A stretch of 50,392 nt of DNA from an uncultured Cyclobacteriaceae bacterium (GTDB lineage Bacteria; Bacteroidota; Bacteroidia; Cytophagales; Cyclobacteriaceae), in assembly GCA_947492745.1 (NCBI GenBank), contig CANLOE010000048.1, positions 1 through 50,392 on the forward strand, written 5' to 3'. Both the position numbers and the translations under genes were made by a program. The notes under the pieces are model-generated. The model searched no databases, was not told the origin of the DNA, and saw only the letters and a program-made list of their open reading frames with translations. Shown here piece by piece: positions 29,262 through 39,063 of this stretch. Position 1 is the stretch's first letter; every line of letters begins with the position of its first letter.

Positions 29262-30332
29262 CTAGGCATTGTTCTTGACAAGGATACTGTCGATAATTTT
29301 ATCGGTAATCTCCTCGGTAGAGGCTGAGCCACCGATATCTGCTGTCCGTAGACCACTGGCGGTCGTCGCTTCTATACCCTTGATAATGTCTGCGGCAGCT
29401 TCTGTCTCCCCGAGATGCTCTAGCATCAAGGCTCCGGACCATATCTGACCTATAGGGTTGGCGATACCTTTTCCCGCGATATCAGGTGCTGAGCCATGGA
29501 TGGGCTCGAACATCGAGGGATATTTCCTTTCCGGGTTGATATTACCGCTGGGTCCAAAGCCCAGACTGCCCATAATGGCCCCGCCCAGATCACTGAGAAT
29601 ATCCCCTATCATATTGGTGGTCAGTATAACATCGAACACCTCGGGCTTGAGAACAAAACTGGCCGAAGCATTGTCGACATACATTTTATCATAGGTAACA
29701 TCGGGATACTCCTCTGCGACCTCCGCGATGACCCTGTCCCAATAAGCTAGACTGTTGATGAGCGTATTGGATTTGGTGACATTAGTGACTTTCTTGCTTC
29801 TTTTTCGGGCCAGTTGAAAACTGTAATGCGCAATACGCTCTATCCCTTTACGGGTAAATACGCTGGTATCCGTAGCTAATCCATAGGGACTGTCGGGGTG
29901 GATGATCTTCCCGTTCTGTACAAACTCCCCTTCGTTATTTTCTCTGATGACGACAAAATCGATGTCAGCATGACTTTTGTAGCGTAATGGGCTTTCTATT
30001 CCCGAAAGTAACTTTACAGGTCTGTAGTTGACGTATTGTTCAAAACCCGTACGCACCTTAAAAGTATAGAGCATGGCAGGAAGTGTATCGTCCACCTCGG
30101 GTAGACCGACAGCTCCAAAATAAATGGCATCATAATCTTTAAGGATATCCAAGGCATTTTCAGGCATGAACATACCCGTCTCTTTGTACCTGCCCGCACC
30201 CCAAGGAAAAGCTTTTATCGCCAGTTCAAAACCGTGCTTTTCGGCAGTGGCACTCAATACTTTCAGGCCTGCGGGTACGATTTCATGGCCTATGCCATCA
30301 CCGTTGACTACTGCTATAGTGTGTTTTTTCAT
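29262..30332 (-). CDS. Tartrate dehydrogenase / isopropylmalate-dehydrogenase-family enzyme (TtuC-like)
   Basis: Starting at 30332 (MKKHTIAVVNGDGIG) the protein has 356 residues, the size of TtuC/DmlA enzymes; the longer frame to 30371 is probably not translated. Family motifs are NGDGIGHEIVPAGL, FGAVGLP, YVNYRPVKLLSGIESPL, the substrate region VVIRENNEGEFV, NMIGDILSDLGGAIMGSLG with metal-binding Asp residues, and EPIHGSAPDIAGKGIANPIG. Relatives use NAD and Mn or Mg for oxidation and decarboxylation of D-malate, tartrate and isopropylmalate. No leu genes are near. With the kinase and MFS genes it suggests catabolism of a C4 sugar acid. Confidence 0.9.
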   Translation of the reverse strand: MKKHTIAVVNGDGIGHEIVPAGLKVLSATAEKHGFELAIKAFPWGAGRYKETGMFMPENALDILKDYDAIYFGAVGLPEVDDTLPAMLYTFKVRTGFEQYVNYRPVKLLSGIESPLRYKSHADIDFVVIRENNEGEFVQNGKIIHPDSPYGLATDTSVFTRKGIERIAHYSFQLARKRSKKVTNVTKSNTLINSLAYWDRVIAEVAEEYPDVTYDKMYVDNASASFVLKPEVFDVILTTNMIGDILSDLGGAIMGSLGFGPSGNINPERKYPSMFEPIHGSAPDIAGKGIANPIGQIWSGALMLEHLGETEAAADIIKGIEATTASGLRTADIGGSASTEEITDKIIDSILVKNNA

Positions 30333-30402
30333 GATTGATTGATAGGTGTTTATTTCATCTGAACCATACATCAGCTCACCGTCCGTCTGTTGTAATGAGT
30401 TT

Positions 30403-30518
30403 GCGGATAAACAGTATTCGGAGCTTCGTCATTAGGACTTGTATTTCAAAAAATCCGTCTATTTTGCTGATTTAAAGAAGTTTGTTCCCCAATAGGAGAG
30501 GTTAATGCACGATTCAGG
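30403..30518. repeat. Decayed, internally deleted class B element
   Basis: Fragments of D/B arms are visible: CGGAGCTTCGTCATTAGGACTT, TCAAAAAATCC, ATTTTGCTGATTTAAAG, and the right end AATGCACGATTCAGG followed by TTTAA. The central hairpin is lost. It lies between the dehydrogenase and TonB receptor genes, which are on the same strand. Confidence 0.45.
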
Positions 30519-30587
30519 TTTAAGGTTAAGGAAATCGAATCCCACCCTTGGGATTCGATATAGTTTATATTTGAAAGGTTATTGAAT

Positions 30588-33488
30588 TTATAATGTTAGA
30601 CTGACTCTTGCATACACATACCTACCTGTAAATCCATAGGGAACAAAACCAGAGTAGGGAAATATCCCGTTTCGACTCATGGCCTTGAATCTTTTTTCTG
30701 GGTATACATTGAACAGATTATTCGAACCAAGGGCTATTTTCATCCTATTGTCCAAAAGGCGGTACCCGAGTTCGATATCATTGATTACCCTACCGTCATA
30801 GATTTGGTCATAGAGTGGTCTATTGTTCGCGAATCTTTCCGATGTCACGATACTCCCATAGTACACGGATTTGAACATAACGTCAAAGGAACTCAGCGAA
30901 TAATCGATGATAAAGTTCATGATACTTCCGGGAGCGCTATTTTCCATACGCACACGGTTCGTATGTCCCAGCAGTGGGGTTTCCGAGAAGGACTTCAGTG
31001 TCTCAGGTGTTTCTACTTCGGAGGCATTGGTAATTCTTGTGCGGTTATAATTGGCAGCGAAGGTGAGGCCAAGGGTACTGTTGATGTTCATGTCGGTATG
31101 GTAGCGGATGATCACATCCAAGCCCTGCGTTCTCGTATTCAATCCATTGGTGAAGAAATTAGCTTGAGTGATTCCCCCATCGGGAACAATGGTGGCAAGG
31201 TACTCTTTCAATAGATTCGTGCCGCTGGCATCTACGATGCCGGCAAACTGCTCGGAGAGGATGATCCTATCGTCCACATCGATTTGATAAGCGTCCATGG
31301 TAATGGAGATTTGATTTTCCGTTAGGGTGATACCTCCACTGATATTAGTTGATTTTTCCGGCCTCAGTTCTTGAGCGCCCAGTGCTCTCGCTACTTCGGT
31401 ATTGACGGGGAAGGTTCCCGTTTGTCGTAGGGTACCGTCTCCTGCGGGCTGTAGCGAACGATTGGAGTAGAACTGTTGCGCCAGTGCAGGTGCTCGAAAC
31501 CCTGTGCTCAAAGAAGCCCTAAAAGCGATGCCTTCCGCTATGGCCCATCGCGAAGATACCTTACCGTTCAGTGTCGATCCGAAATCAGTATAGTTTTCAT
31601 AACGTAGGGCGGCACCGAAAGTCAAAGGTTGGAGGATGTCAGCTTCTACATCGGCGTAGAAAGCTATATTGGACCGGTCGGCTTCCTGTTCATCCAGATC
31701 GGTGAAGCTGGGCACACACTGAGTGCCAATAACGGCTTCGGTACCATCATTGGGACCACCGATGACGGATACCCCACCATCGGTATAGGCCGCAGGTTCA
31801 CCCGCATAGATTTGATATTGTTCATAGCGGTACTCCGTACCGAAGGCTAAGTTCATAGGGGAGGCCAGACCTATATTTACCCCTCTACTGATGTCGAAGT
31901 TCGTGATCGCTTGCGAAAACTGTGTTCCACCTCCATCATAACCGGTCTGCTGCGCAAGTCCCGCTTCAGAAGGGTTGGCAGTGTCCCCTAAGGATACGTT
32001 CAGTGTTTCTCCTTTAAAATTAAAGTCGCTATGTGCGACAGTTTGGCTAAGGTCGTAGGCCCACTCGCCCACAAGACCCTTTACGCCAACACTACCGGAA
32101 TAATCTTGTAAAATAGGAGTAATTTTGGGCAAGTAACCATTGGGCCTAACAGAACGCACGGTATTGTTCGATCGCGGTTGTCTCCACCAGCAGGGGCCTC
32201 TGCCTTCCCTGCGACTGATGCCTCCGAAAAAATAGATTTTGCTCTGTCCTTGAAGCGGCATGTCCCCATTGATAAAAGTACTGACATCTGTAAGTTCGCT
32301 CTTTCCAAACCACCAATTTTCTCTGTCGAAAGTGGCTTCTCTAGCATCGAGAGTGGTTGTAGGAAGATCCAGTTCTGCGGGGGTTGTGGTGAGGTCTCCG
32401 CTGGGCAGGGTGCCAAAGTATTGATACTCCGGGTCCAGCCCTGCGCGATCGGAACGACCTTGACGCCATAACTGTATCGATCCATGAATAGAACCTTTCC
32501 CTATAGAAAATCCTTTGGATATGGCTGCCACGAAGGACTGGCCATCATTATGGGTGATTTCTTCTTGCGTACTGATCCAGTCTTTATTGTACCGACCCGA
32601 CTGAAAATCAGCATCACTTTCACCGAGCGCTAAGCCTTCTCCTGAGGCATAACCCCGGGTTTCTTTCCCCATATTTTGACCATATGTGATATTGATATTA
32701 AGGTCGGAGGATTTTTTAAGAACAATATTGATGACCCCCGCGATAGCGTCTGAGCCGTACTGAGCTGCTGCCCCGTCGCGGAGTACCTCTATTCTTTCTA
32801 TGGCCGATGGCGGTATACTGTTCAAATCCACATTTACAGAACCTCGGTTCTGCTCATTGTCATTGACCACGGGCGAGGTATGTCTTCGCTTACCATTGAC
32901 CAGTACCAATACATGCTCTGAGCCAAGGCCACGGAGATTGATGGGTCTTACATAGTCCGTTCCATCTGTGATACTGTTCTTGAAGGAATTCAGTGAAGGG
33001 ACGAGTGCCTGTAGTAACTCAACAGTCTGTGTGGTGCCAATGGATTCTATTTGTTTTCGGTCAATGATATCGATGGGTACCGAAGATTCTATAATGGTCC
33101 TGTCCGTCCTTCGTGTACCCAGCACTACTACTTCTTCTAGACCTATAATATCGGACGATAAGGTAATCGGTGGTAATTCTACCACCGAATTATTGTTCAC
33201 ATCAATAGGGATATCGCGCGTCTGATATCCGATAAAGCTAAGATGTAGTACTTGCTGACCTAGGGGTGATTGTAATTGAAAGCTACCATCGGCTCCCGTT
33301 ATACTACCCAGAGATGTCCCATTGAGCACTACATTTACCCCTGGAATAGGCTCGCCGCTCTTTTCGGTCACTCTCCCTTTGATGATTTGTGCTTGGATAT
33401 CAATACTTAGGAAAAATAGTAGGGTAGAGAAAAGGACAAGTGGTTTCGCATACTGCCAATTTCTTGGAGATGGGTTTTCGTTTTTCAT
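30588..33488 (-). CDS. TonB-dependent receptor with N-terminal regulatory-like domain
   Basis: This 966-residue outer-membrane receptor begins with a hydrophobic signal sequence ending IDIQAQ (about 35). It then has a carboxypeptidase-regulatory-like domain (IIKGRVTEKSGEPIPGVNVVLNGTSLGS, about 36-115), a plug (EEVVVLGTRRTDRTI...VLRDGAAAQYGSDAIAGVINIVLKK, about 118-260) and a 22-strand-type barrel ending in an aromatic-rich GRYVYARVSLTL. There is no SusD partner, so it is not a SusC pair. It lies upstream of the sugar-acid genes on the same strand and probably imports their substrate or a precursor, which is inference from position. A decayed repeat separates it from the next gene. Confidence 0.92.
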   Translation of the reverse strand: MKNENPSPRNWQYAKPLVLFSTLLFFLSIDIQAQIIKGRVTEKSGEPIPGVNVVLNGTSLGSITGADGSFQLQSPLGQQVLHLSFIGYQTRDIPIDVNNNSVVELPPITLSSDIIGLEEVVVLGTRRTDRTIIESSVPIDIIDRKQIESIGTTQTVELLQALVPSLNSFKNSITDGTDYVRPINLRGLGSEHVLVLVNGKRRHTSPVVNDNEQNRGSVNVDLNSIPPSAIERIEVLRDGAAAQYGSDAIAGVINIVLKKSSDLNINITYGQNMGKETRGYASGEGLALGESDADFQSGRYNKDWISTQEEITHNDGQSFVAAISKGFSIGKGSIHGSIQLWRQGRSDRAGLDPEYQYFGTLPSGDLTTTPAELDLPTTTLDAREATFDRENWWFGKSELTDVSTFINGDMPLQGQSKIYFFGGISRREGRGPCWWRQPRSNNTVRSVRPNGYLPKITPILQDYSGSVGVKGLVGEWAYDLSQTVAHSDFNFKGETLNVSLGDTANPSEAGLAQQTGYDGGGTQFSQAITNFDISRGVNIGLASPMNLAFGTEYRYEQYQIYAGEPAAYTDGGVSVIGGPNDGTEAVIGTQCVPSFTDLDEQEADRSNIAFYADVEADILQPLTFGAALRYENYTDFGSTLNGKVSSRWAIAEGIAFRASLSTGFRAPALAQQFYSNRSLQPAGDGTLRQTGTFPVNTEVARALGAQELRPEKSTNISGGITLTENQISITMDAYQIDVDDRIILSEQFAGIVDASGTNLLKEYLATIVPDGGITQANFFTNGLNTRTQGLDVIIRYHTDMNINSTLGLTFAANYNRTRITNASEVETPETLKSFSETPLLGHTNRVRMENSAPGSIMNFIIDYSLSSFDVMFKSVYYGSIVTSERFANNRPLYDQIYDGRVINDIELGYRLLDNRMKIALGSNNLFNVYPEKRFKAMSRNGIFPYSGFVPYGFTGRYVYARVSLTL

Positions 33489-34104
33489 AATCGATGAGAA
33501 GGTTTATGGTTAGTGTAATTTAGATTTCTACTATTAAGGTATTCGAATCTATTTCAGGTGGTTTCATGCCTGTAAAACTAAGTTCATCAAATTATTTTTT
33601 ATTGAATTATTCGTGCTTTTTTATGTTTTTAATAAGTAAATTTTTGTATATATATAACTATATTCATATACGGTATGTCGGCTGCAATACGAACTCTACC
33701 CGTCGAGTAAGGCGACGCTGGTTATTGGTTATTAATGATTTGGTTAACTGATATGATCCTTAAAGTACAAAATTTTTCCATAATACAGCGTAATGATTTG
33801 CAATTCCGTAACTAAGGTATTGATTTGTAGAAAAGGTCAAGCGAGGTTTTGAGCTATAAATAGTTGTCCCTTAGGTGATAATATTTTTTTGCACAAAAAA
33901 ATACGAGATTATTTTTTTTGTATTTTTATATGACATTAGAATGCTGAAGTTTGATGAGTGAGGTTACTCTCCGAGTGCCGTTATTGGTTGGTCGGTGTTC
34001 CTAATGTTGTAAGGTGAGTATTCAGGACCAGTGGAAAGTAGAAAAAAACAGATTGAATGCCGGTATTCATAACGCTCCACTTAGGATATATATTTCCAAT
34101 TGAA
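33489..34104. other. AT-rich region upstream of the TonB receptor gene
   Basis: About 600 bp contain no credible gene. It has long A/T tracts (for example around 33640-33670 and 33880-33930). It should include the promoter of the minus-strand catabolic cluster. Elements begin at 34105. Confidence 0.35.
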
Positions 34105-34271
34105 CCCAAATTGATCGATAGAAATCGTGATGAGCGTATAAAGTGCAATAAGATCATCGGTTTAGGTGAGGGGGCTTAATTGATGATTAAGGTGTAAAAC
34201 CTGCGCAGCGTAAAACCGCTGATTTTGAAGTGATTTATGCTCGCAATAGGAAGGCGATTGATTATTTTGGG
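34105..34271. mobile_element. Class B element, C arms, copy C3 (167 bp, TSD TTGAA)
   Basis: The ends are CCCAAATTGATCGATAG and CGATTGATTATTTTGGG. TTGAA lies on both sides (34100-34104 and 34272-34276). It abuts the left end of an F element. Confidence 0.88.
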
Positions 34272-34371
34272 TTGAAATGATTTAGACTTTTTGTTTGGCA
34301 CCGAGAGTTTTGGCTTTTGTACCCTGATGAAGGCTTTTTTCTCTTGCATAGCCAAAGCTACGGAACTTAAA

Positions 34372-34536
34372 CCCGGATCATGCATTGAAAAATCTACTGC
34401 GGATCTAAATAGCTGCAAACCGGTCGTTGCACTACGTTTTTTGAATTCATCATAGCAGTGCTATACTAAATGCAATAAAACTCCTTGATTTATTGCTATT
34501 TAACCCTCGTTACGAAGTTCTAACGCATGACCCGGG
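34372..34536 (+). mobile_element. Class B element copy B4 (165 bp)
   Basis: The ends are CCCGGATCATGCATTG and AACGCATGACCCGGG. The flanks are TTAAA on the left and TTGAA on the right, differing by one base. It is nested in F2. Confidence 0.88.
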
Positions 34537-34582
34537 TTGAAAAAGACAAAATAAGGGTGCTAAATGTGAAATTTGCAGGTAA

Positions 34583-34741
34583 TACAAATTTGGGTTTTAA
34601 ATGTCGTATAAGATTCCGCTGGTCATTTTGTTTCAATCAAGGCGAGAACCGCAGGGATAGCAGCGCTATCCCGAGGATTGTCAACGCAGAGTGAAGCAAA
34701 ATGAACAGGAAGATATGCGATATTTGAAAGCTAAGTTTGTA
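34583..34741 (+). mobile_element. Class A palindromic element copy A6 (159 bp, TSD TAA)
   Basis: It runs TACAAATTTGGG to CTAAGTTTGTA, with TAA at 34580-34582 and 34742-34744. It has the perfect central hairpin GGGATAGC-AGC-GCTATCCC. It is nested in F2. Confidence 0.92.
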
Positions 34742-34788
34742 TAAAAGAAAAAGTCTAGATCACTTCTTGGTTTCCTATCGGCGCATCA

Positions 34789-37700
34789 CTATTTCTGGAT
34801 CATTTTTTTGATGTATTCGAGTCCGCCGATGTTCAATTTTATCAGTACCACTTTGAAGTCATGAGGTAAAGTTATAATAGCGATATTGCTATTCATTTCG
34901 ATACTATGTTCCAAACGTCTTCCGAACGTATCATAAACGGCAAATTTTTCCAGGGCTTTTCCTCTATTTATTTTAATATGAAACTGCCCGGTGTTCTTCC
35001 AGTAGATTTCATAAGGCTGATCTGTATTGCTCATGCTACTTTCCGACCTTGCCCAAGAATTTGAGGCCTCTTTGAGTTCGAAATTATCGGCCATCAACAT
35101 ATAGCCCATAGAAGGCACGAACAGATAGGGTTGGGCAATCGTGGTACTGTCACCGGTAGTAAAGCGGAGTGATATCTGCTCGAAATCGGTATTGGTTATA
35201 GTGTTACTGATTTCATCTCTGCCATAGTCTTTCACTCCTAATTTCCCTATCTCTCCAATCGCGGAGACCTTGGTATAGACGGAAAGAATATATTCGGTGT
35301 TCGGGAGAAGTCCCTTTACCACCTGTGATATAGATCCCACTCCTTGTATGCTGGCTCCATACCCTTCCATCCCCTGTCCTTGCAGGATAGTGGTTTCTCC
35401 AAATGATTTTGTCCAATCACTGAAGTCTCCTGTGCTGAATTTCGGGTTTTTCAAAAGGTTACCTTCATGTACGGTCACCAATGCTGATTTGGCTTGGGCG
35501 GATCGGTCCTTCCATAAAGAACCCAAAGGTCGCAAGTGGGATTGCCAATAATAATCATTGCCTGCTGTAGGTGTCGAAGAAAGCTCGACGGTCATGCTGC
35601 GCGACCCCTTACCAGGGCGCAATAGGGTTTTGGTACTACCTATCCACTGCCCATTTTGCCAGAAACCAAGTACTAATTCCTTGGGGCCATCAGCAAGGTA
35701 GTCGACTTCTACGGTGTAGCTGGTCTTACTGGGGACGTATAACGGAGCTTTGGAAAGACTGATCGAATCGCCGTTCAACACACTGGTGACCAATACCCCT
35801 TTTTGTTCGGCTTTAGCAGTAGCCTGATCAAATCCGCTACCAATAGGTCTGATATGTGCTCTCCAACGATAATTGCCACCTTCTTCCAAAGGGGAGTTCA
35901 ATGAAAAGTCGAAAACAAGGCTGTCTTCCGCTCCCAATGTTGCTATTTTGGAAAGTACCACTTTATTCCCTTTGAACAATTTTAGGGCCATTTCCTTGCA
36001 ATCGCCCGCGCTATAGGGCACTGTGACATTTATATTCAAACTGTCTTTGTACAATAAAGTAGGGGCCATGTTCAGGGAAAGGGCATCTTCCTCGGGTTGG
36101 CTATTTATAGTATTCTCTGCTTCCAAAGTAGTAGTGGAGATGTGGCCTCCACCATCTTCGAAAGTGACGCTGATTTCATTATCCCTTTTCAATAGGCAGG
36201 ATTGTATCGGGATACCGGTTGTGCCGAAAAAACGCTTTCTGATAGCTTGATTGTATCCCATCCAGTCTCTGGGAACAGGTACATTAGTGCCATTTATCTT
36301 AAGGGTTGGGTGCAGTGATGCCCCATGGTCGTGCCCAAGGCCTAAGCGGAGTGTGGCCGTTCCTTCTCTGATGACCACATCGTTGATCGTCAGTAGATGT
36401 TCGGTACTCGCTACTATGGGGGTAAGCAGTTGTGGCGCGTAATAGTTGTTGACTTGGAGGGTCCGTTCCGGGGAAAGGAGCTTACTGAGGTGACATTCTA
36501 TAACCACGGTTGCTCCCGGTGTCAGAGAAAGGCTGTCCGGTAGTGCATTGCTTTCTTCTGATTCCAGTAGTGGGATGCCGTTTGTATCTTGATGTAACTT
36601 TCTGATGCGGAATCGGTGGATATCCGCACCTGAATCATTGAGGAACTTGATGCTTATCCATTTTTCTGTTTCTTCAAGACTGTGCAGTATGACAAAAGCC
36701 TTGTTGCCATCTAGAAAGGATTGTTTCAGGATGTCGGGGTCCGAAGCGGAAATGAAGGTTCGATTACCCTGAATACCTTTCCAAAACTCATAAAACTTGA
36801 ACAAATGGGTGAAGGCATAGCTATCATCGTTCAGTTTTCTCATGAGTACCCAAGGATAGGGATATTGGTTAGGGTTCCGGCTACCCTCATAATAGAACTT
36901 TCCTTTGGTAACAATGCAGGGTATGGTCTTCAGTATCCTATCAGGACGGCTCATAAACTGAAGAACGAAGGCATTGATGGAGCGTAGTATTTCACCATCT
37001 CTTTGCGGAGAGTAGGGTTTTGGTTCTTTTAGGTTGAGGCTATCCTTGAGCCAGGCCCTCACCGCCTTCCCGAACTCTGAAATAACCTGTGGCTTAACGG
37101 CACCCCACTTTTGATGACTATAGGCATCTATTAGGTCCAGTATAGCTTCTGTATTACAGCCCGTGCGATTGATATTCTCCCCTTTTTTGGTGGCCCCATC
37201 ATAAAGATGAGTAGATAAAAAATCCATAGAACTGCCCGCAATGTCCATGAAAGGTTTCATATCACTATGCCAGTGCTGAAAATTATTGAATTCCGGTTCT
37301 GCCCAAGCGCCGGAATAACCACCCACTAAGGTGTTCGGAATCTCCTGATGTAGATGTTCGGCAGTCTTTTTCCATAACAGTGACATCTGCTCGACTATCT
37401 CCTCCCGTTTCGATATAGGAGCAAAATCATTGATATGAACAAAGGGCTCGTTCATTAATTCATAGTATTTGAGCAGACGTTGCTGATCGGCATTTTTTCC
37501 AATAGCTCTACCTTCTTCAGAACTGGGATACTTAGTGATTTTTCCATTGGATACATTGGGGTTTGAACTGCCCGGACCTGAAAAAGCCCTCCCATAATCA
37601 ATCTGGAGATCATTGAGGATATGCCCCTGGTCGTTAAGATCCCAGCTCACATAAGAACTGTGTAGGTTAAAGTACTTGTTCCTATCCAGAAAGGAAATGC

Positions 37701-37815
37701 CACCTATGCTTTTTTTACTTTTAAGATCAACACTGACGATAGTTTGTTGTGCTCGAGCGGTGAACGGTATTCCGGCCAAAACCCATACAAAGTAGACAAT
37801 GTTATATTTTTTCAT
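34789..37815 (-). CDS. GH86-like beta-agarase/porphyranase with CBM and T9SS sorting domain
   Basis: The start at 37815 (MKKYNIVYFVWVLAG, signal peptide to about residue 23) gives 1008 residues; a longer frame exists but lacks a signal at its start. The catalytic barrel shows the N-terminal FLDRNKYFNLHS typical of GH86, MNEPFVHINDF with the acid/base Glu123, THLYDG, and ISEFGK with the nucleophile Glu247. Beta-sandwich domains follow, then a CBM4/9-like module (NLLKNPKFSTGDFSDWTKSF onward) and a C-terminal type IX secretion sorting domain. The enzyme should be secreted and cleave red-algal galactans. No sulfatase or SusCD genes are beside it. Confidence 0.78.
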   Translation of the reverse strand: MKKYNIVYFVWVLAGIPFTARAQQTIVSVDLKSKKSIGGISFLDRNKYFNLHSSYVSWDLNDQGHILNDLQIDYGRAFSGPGSSNPNVSNGKITKYPSSEEGRAIGKNADQQRLLKYYELMNEPFVHINDFAPISKREEIVEQMSLLWKKTAEHLHQEIPNTLVGGYSGAWAEPEFNNFQHWHSDMKPFMDIAGSSMDFLSTHLYDGATKKGENINRTGCNTEAILDLIDAYSHQKWGAVKPQVISEFGKAVRAWLKDSLNLKEPKPYSPQRDGEILRSINAFVLQFMSRPDRILKTIPCIVTKGKFYYEGSRNPNQYPYPWVLMRKLNDDSYAFTHLFKFYEFWKGIQGNRTFISASDPDILKQSFLDGNKAFVILHSLEETEKWISIKFLNDSGADIHRFRIRKLHQDTNGIPLLESEESNALPDSLSLTPGATVVIECHLSKLLSPERTLQVNNYYAPQLLTPIVASTEHLLTINDVVIREGTATLRLGLGHDHGASLHPTLKINGTNVPVPRDWMGYNQAIRKRFFGTTGIPIQSCLLKRDNEISVTFEDGGGHISTTTLEAENTINSQPEEDALSLNMAPTLLYKDSLNINVTVPYSAGDCKEMALKLFKGNKVVLSKIATLGAEDSLVFDFSLNSPLEEGGNYRWRAHIRPIGSGFDQATAKAEQKGVLVTSVLNGDSISLSKAPLYVPSKTSYTVEVDYLADGPKELVLGFWQNGQWIGSTKTLLRPGKGSRSMTVELSSTPTAGNDYYWQSHLRPLGSLWKDRSAQAKSALVTVHEGNLLKNPKFSTGDFSDWTKSFGETTILQGQGMEGYGASIQGVGSISQVVKGLLPNTEYILSVYTKVSAIGEIGKLGVKDYGRDEISNTITNTDFEQISLRFTTGDSTTIAQPYLFVPSMGYMLMADNFELKEASNSWARSESSMSNTDQPYEIYWKNTGQFHIKINRGKALEKFAVYDTFGRRLEHSIEMNSNIAIITLPHDFKVVLIKLNIGGLEYIKKMIQK

Positions 37816-38185
37816 ATTTTTTTTTAATTTTGAGGTATAAGTACCAGAATAACCGCCTATCTTGAAATTGCACAATTGGGGGCAGGAAATCAAAATTCTA
37901 TTCTGAGGAATTGATAGGTTGTTGCAATAAAAACCTATTCTCAGTGCTTTACCTCGCCATATTTGTTTTTTTACTGCAAATTTGGTTTTAAGCTCTTTAC
38001 AAGGTTGTCCTGCTTGTTCAAGATTGTCAAGGGAATCACATTTTTGGAAGTGAGAATTAGATGAAAAATTACCAATGTGACTAAAATAGGGAATTTGTAT
38101 TTTTTGAATGGTGGTGGATTTCAGAACCTCTGAGCTCGGCACTTTGGCATACTGATGATACAATGTTATCCCGATTGTTTTTTTA
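37816..38185. other. Upstream region of the GH86 gene
   Basis: A minus-strand open frame extends through this stretch up to 38265 in phase with the GH86 gene. However, the encoded residues precede a good signal peptide and run into repeat C4, so I treat it as untranslated leader and promoter. Confidence 0.4.
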
Positions 38186-38186
38186 A

Positions 38187-38352
38187 CCAAATTGATCAAT
38201 AACCTTCTTGTTTCGAATATAAATTGCTTCAAAATCAGCGGTTTTGCATTACGTAGGTTCGTCATCTTGGTGATACAAAAGCCTCCTTTCCTAACCCGCT
38301 TGTTTTATTGTACTTTATGTCCTCATCACGAAATCCTATTGATCAATTTGGG
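38187..38352. mobile_element. Class B element, C arms, copy C4
   Basis: The ends are CCAAATTGATCAATAA (first C lost) and CCTATTGATCAATTTGGG. The flanks are TTTAA on the left and TGTAA on the right, one mismatch. The interior matches C1-C3. Confidence 0.8.
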
Positions 38353-38743
38353 TGTAATGGAGATAGTATGTGAACAAACCACTTCATTGAGTATGCATAA
38401 TGGTTCTATTGTAAGTTTCGCAAATGGCGGTATTCGACATGATAAAGGTTCATGGCTACAGTTGTACTCAAGAAAAAATGAAATGGGAAACCTTATCGGT
38501 AATGGCCATAGGGAAAAATCCGTATAGTGTTGAACCGCTATCGATAGACTTGTTATTAGTGTCTTTAGAAAATAATGGCACTTAAGCCAACGAATCATCT
38601 TGTCCCAAATCAATTGCGTTTAGGTATGAAGGGTATTCACTCGAATCTCCATAATCATAGAGCAGATTTCTGGCGTTGAGTTTTAAAACCTCATATATGT
38701 CCTATTTGGAAGCGGTATCAGAAGGTCTCCAATAATTGTATCC

Positions 38744-38983
38744 TCAGATATTTCCCTTTTTTCTGTCTGCGCGCTGATACTGGAAAGTACTGTCTTCTTG
38801 ACTCTTTATAATACGGAGTATTTCCGGTACGGAAAAGGCGATTTTTATCAGTTCCTTGTTCTGCGTCTCTAACTCTAGATAGGTACGGTAGGAGCCATTG
38901 TCCGGATAGACACAATTGATGTGTGCGGAAAAGTAGCACACAGGTTCGTCTTTTGCGCAGTGTAGGTTGGTGATTTTTGCCAT
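38744..38983 (-). CDS. Possible small soluble protein (79 aa), unknown function
   Basis: The frame MAKITNLHCAKDEPVCYFSAHINCVYPDNGSYRTYLELETQNKELIKIAF... has a protein-like composition, with three Cys residues in the first half and a charged C-terminal helix. There is no signal peptide. The start lies about 80 bp after a second possible small frame on the same strand. I do not recognise the family and have no neighbour-based clue. Confidence 0.4.
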   Translation of the reverse strand: MAKITNLHCAKDEPVCYFSAHINCVYPDNGSYRTYLELETQNKELIKIAFSVPEILRIIKSQEDSTFQYQRADRKKGNI

Positions 38984-39063
38984 TGTTGATAGGGGTTTAA
39001 GGGTTCTGGTTTTAACCTGAAAATCAGTCGGTGTTCATGGATTTTCGTCAAGGTTTGAGGTAG

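Larger units (their letters stand above)
34275..34770. repeat. Palindromic element type F, copy F2, hosting B4 and A6
   Basis: The left part AAATGATTTAGACTTTTTG and the right part AAAAAGTCTAGATCACTTCTT match the F1 termini in inverted orientation. The interior before B4 (TACCCTGATGAAGGC, GCATAGCCAAAGCTACGG) matches F1's centre. Two other elements split it, at 34372 and 34583. Confidence 0.55.

Noticed and set aside
37816-38265. N-terminal extension of the GH86 protein by 150 residues
   Set aside because: It would bury a clear signal peptide and is partly encoded by repeat C4.
38192-38527. Plus-strand frame of 111 residues
   Set aside because: The first half is repeat C4 and the rest has no protein-like pattern.
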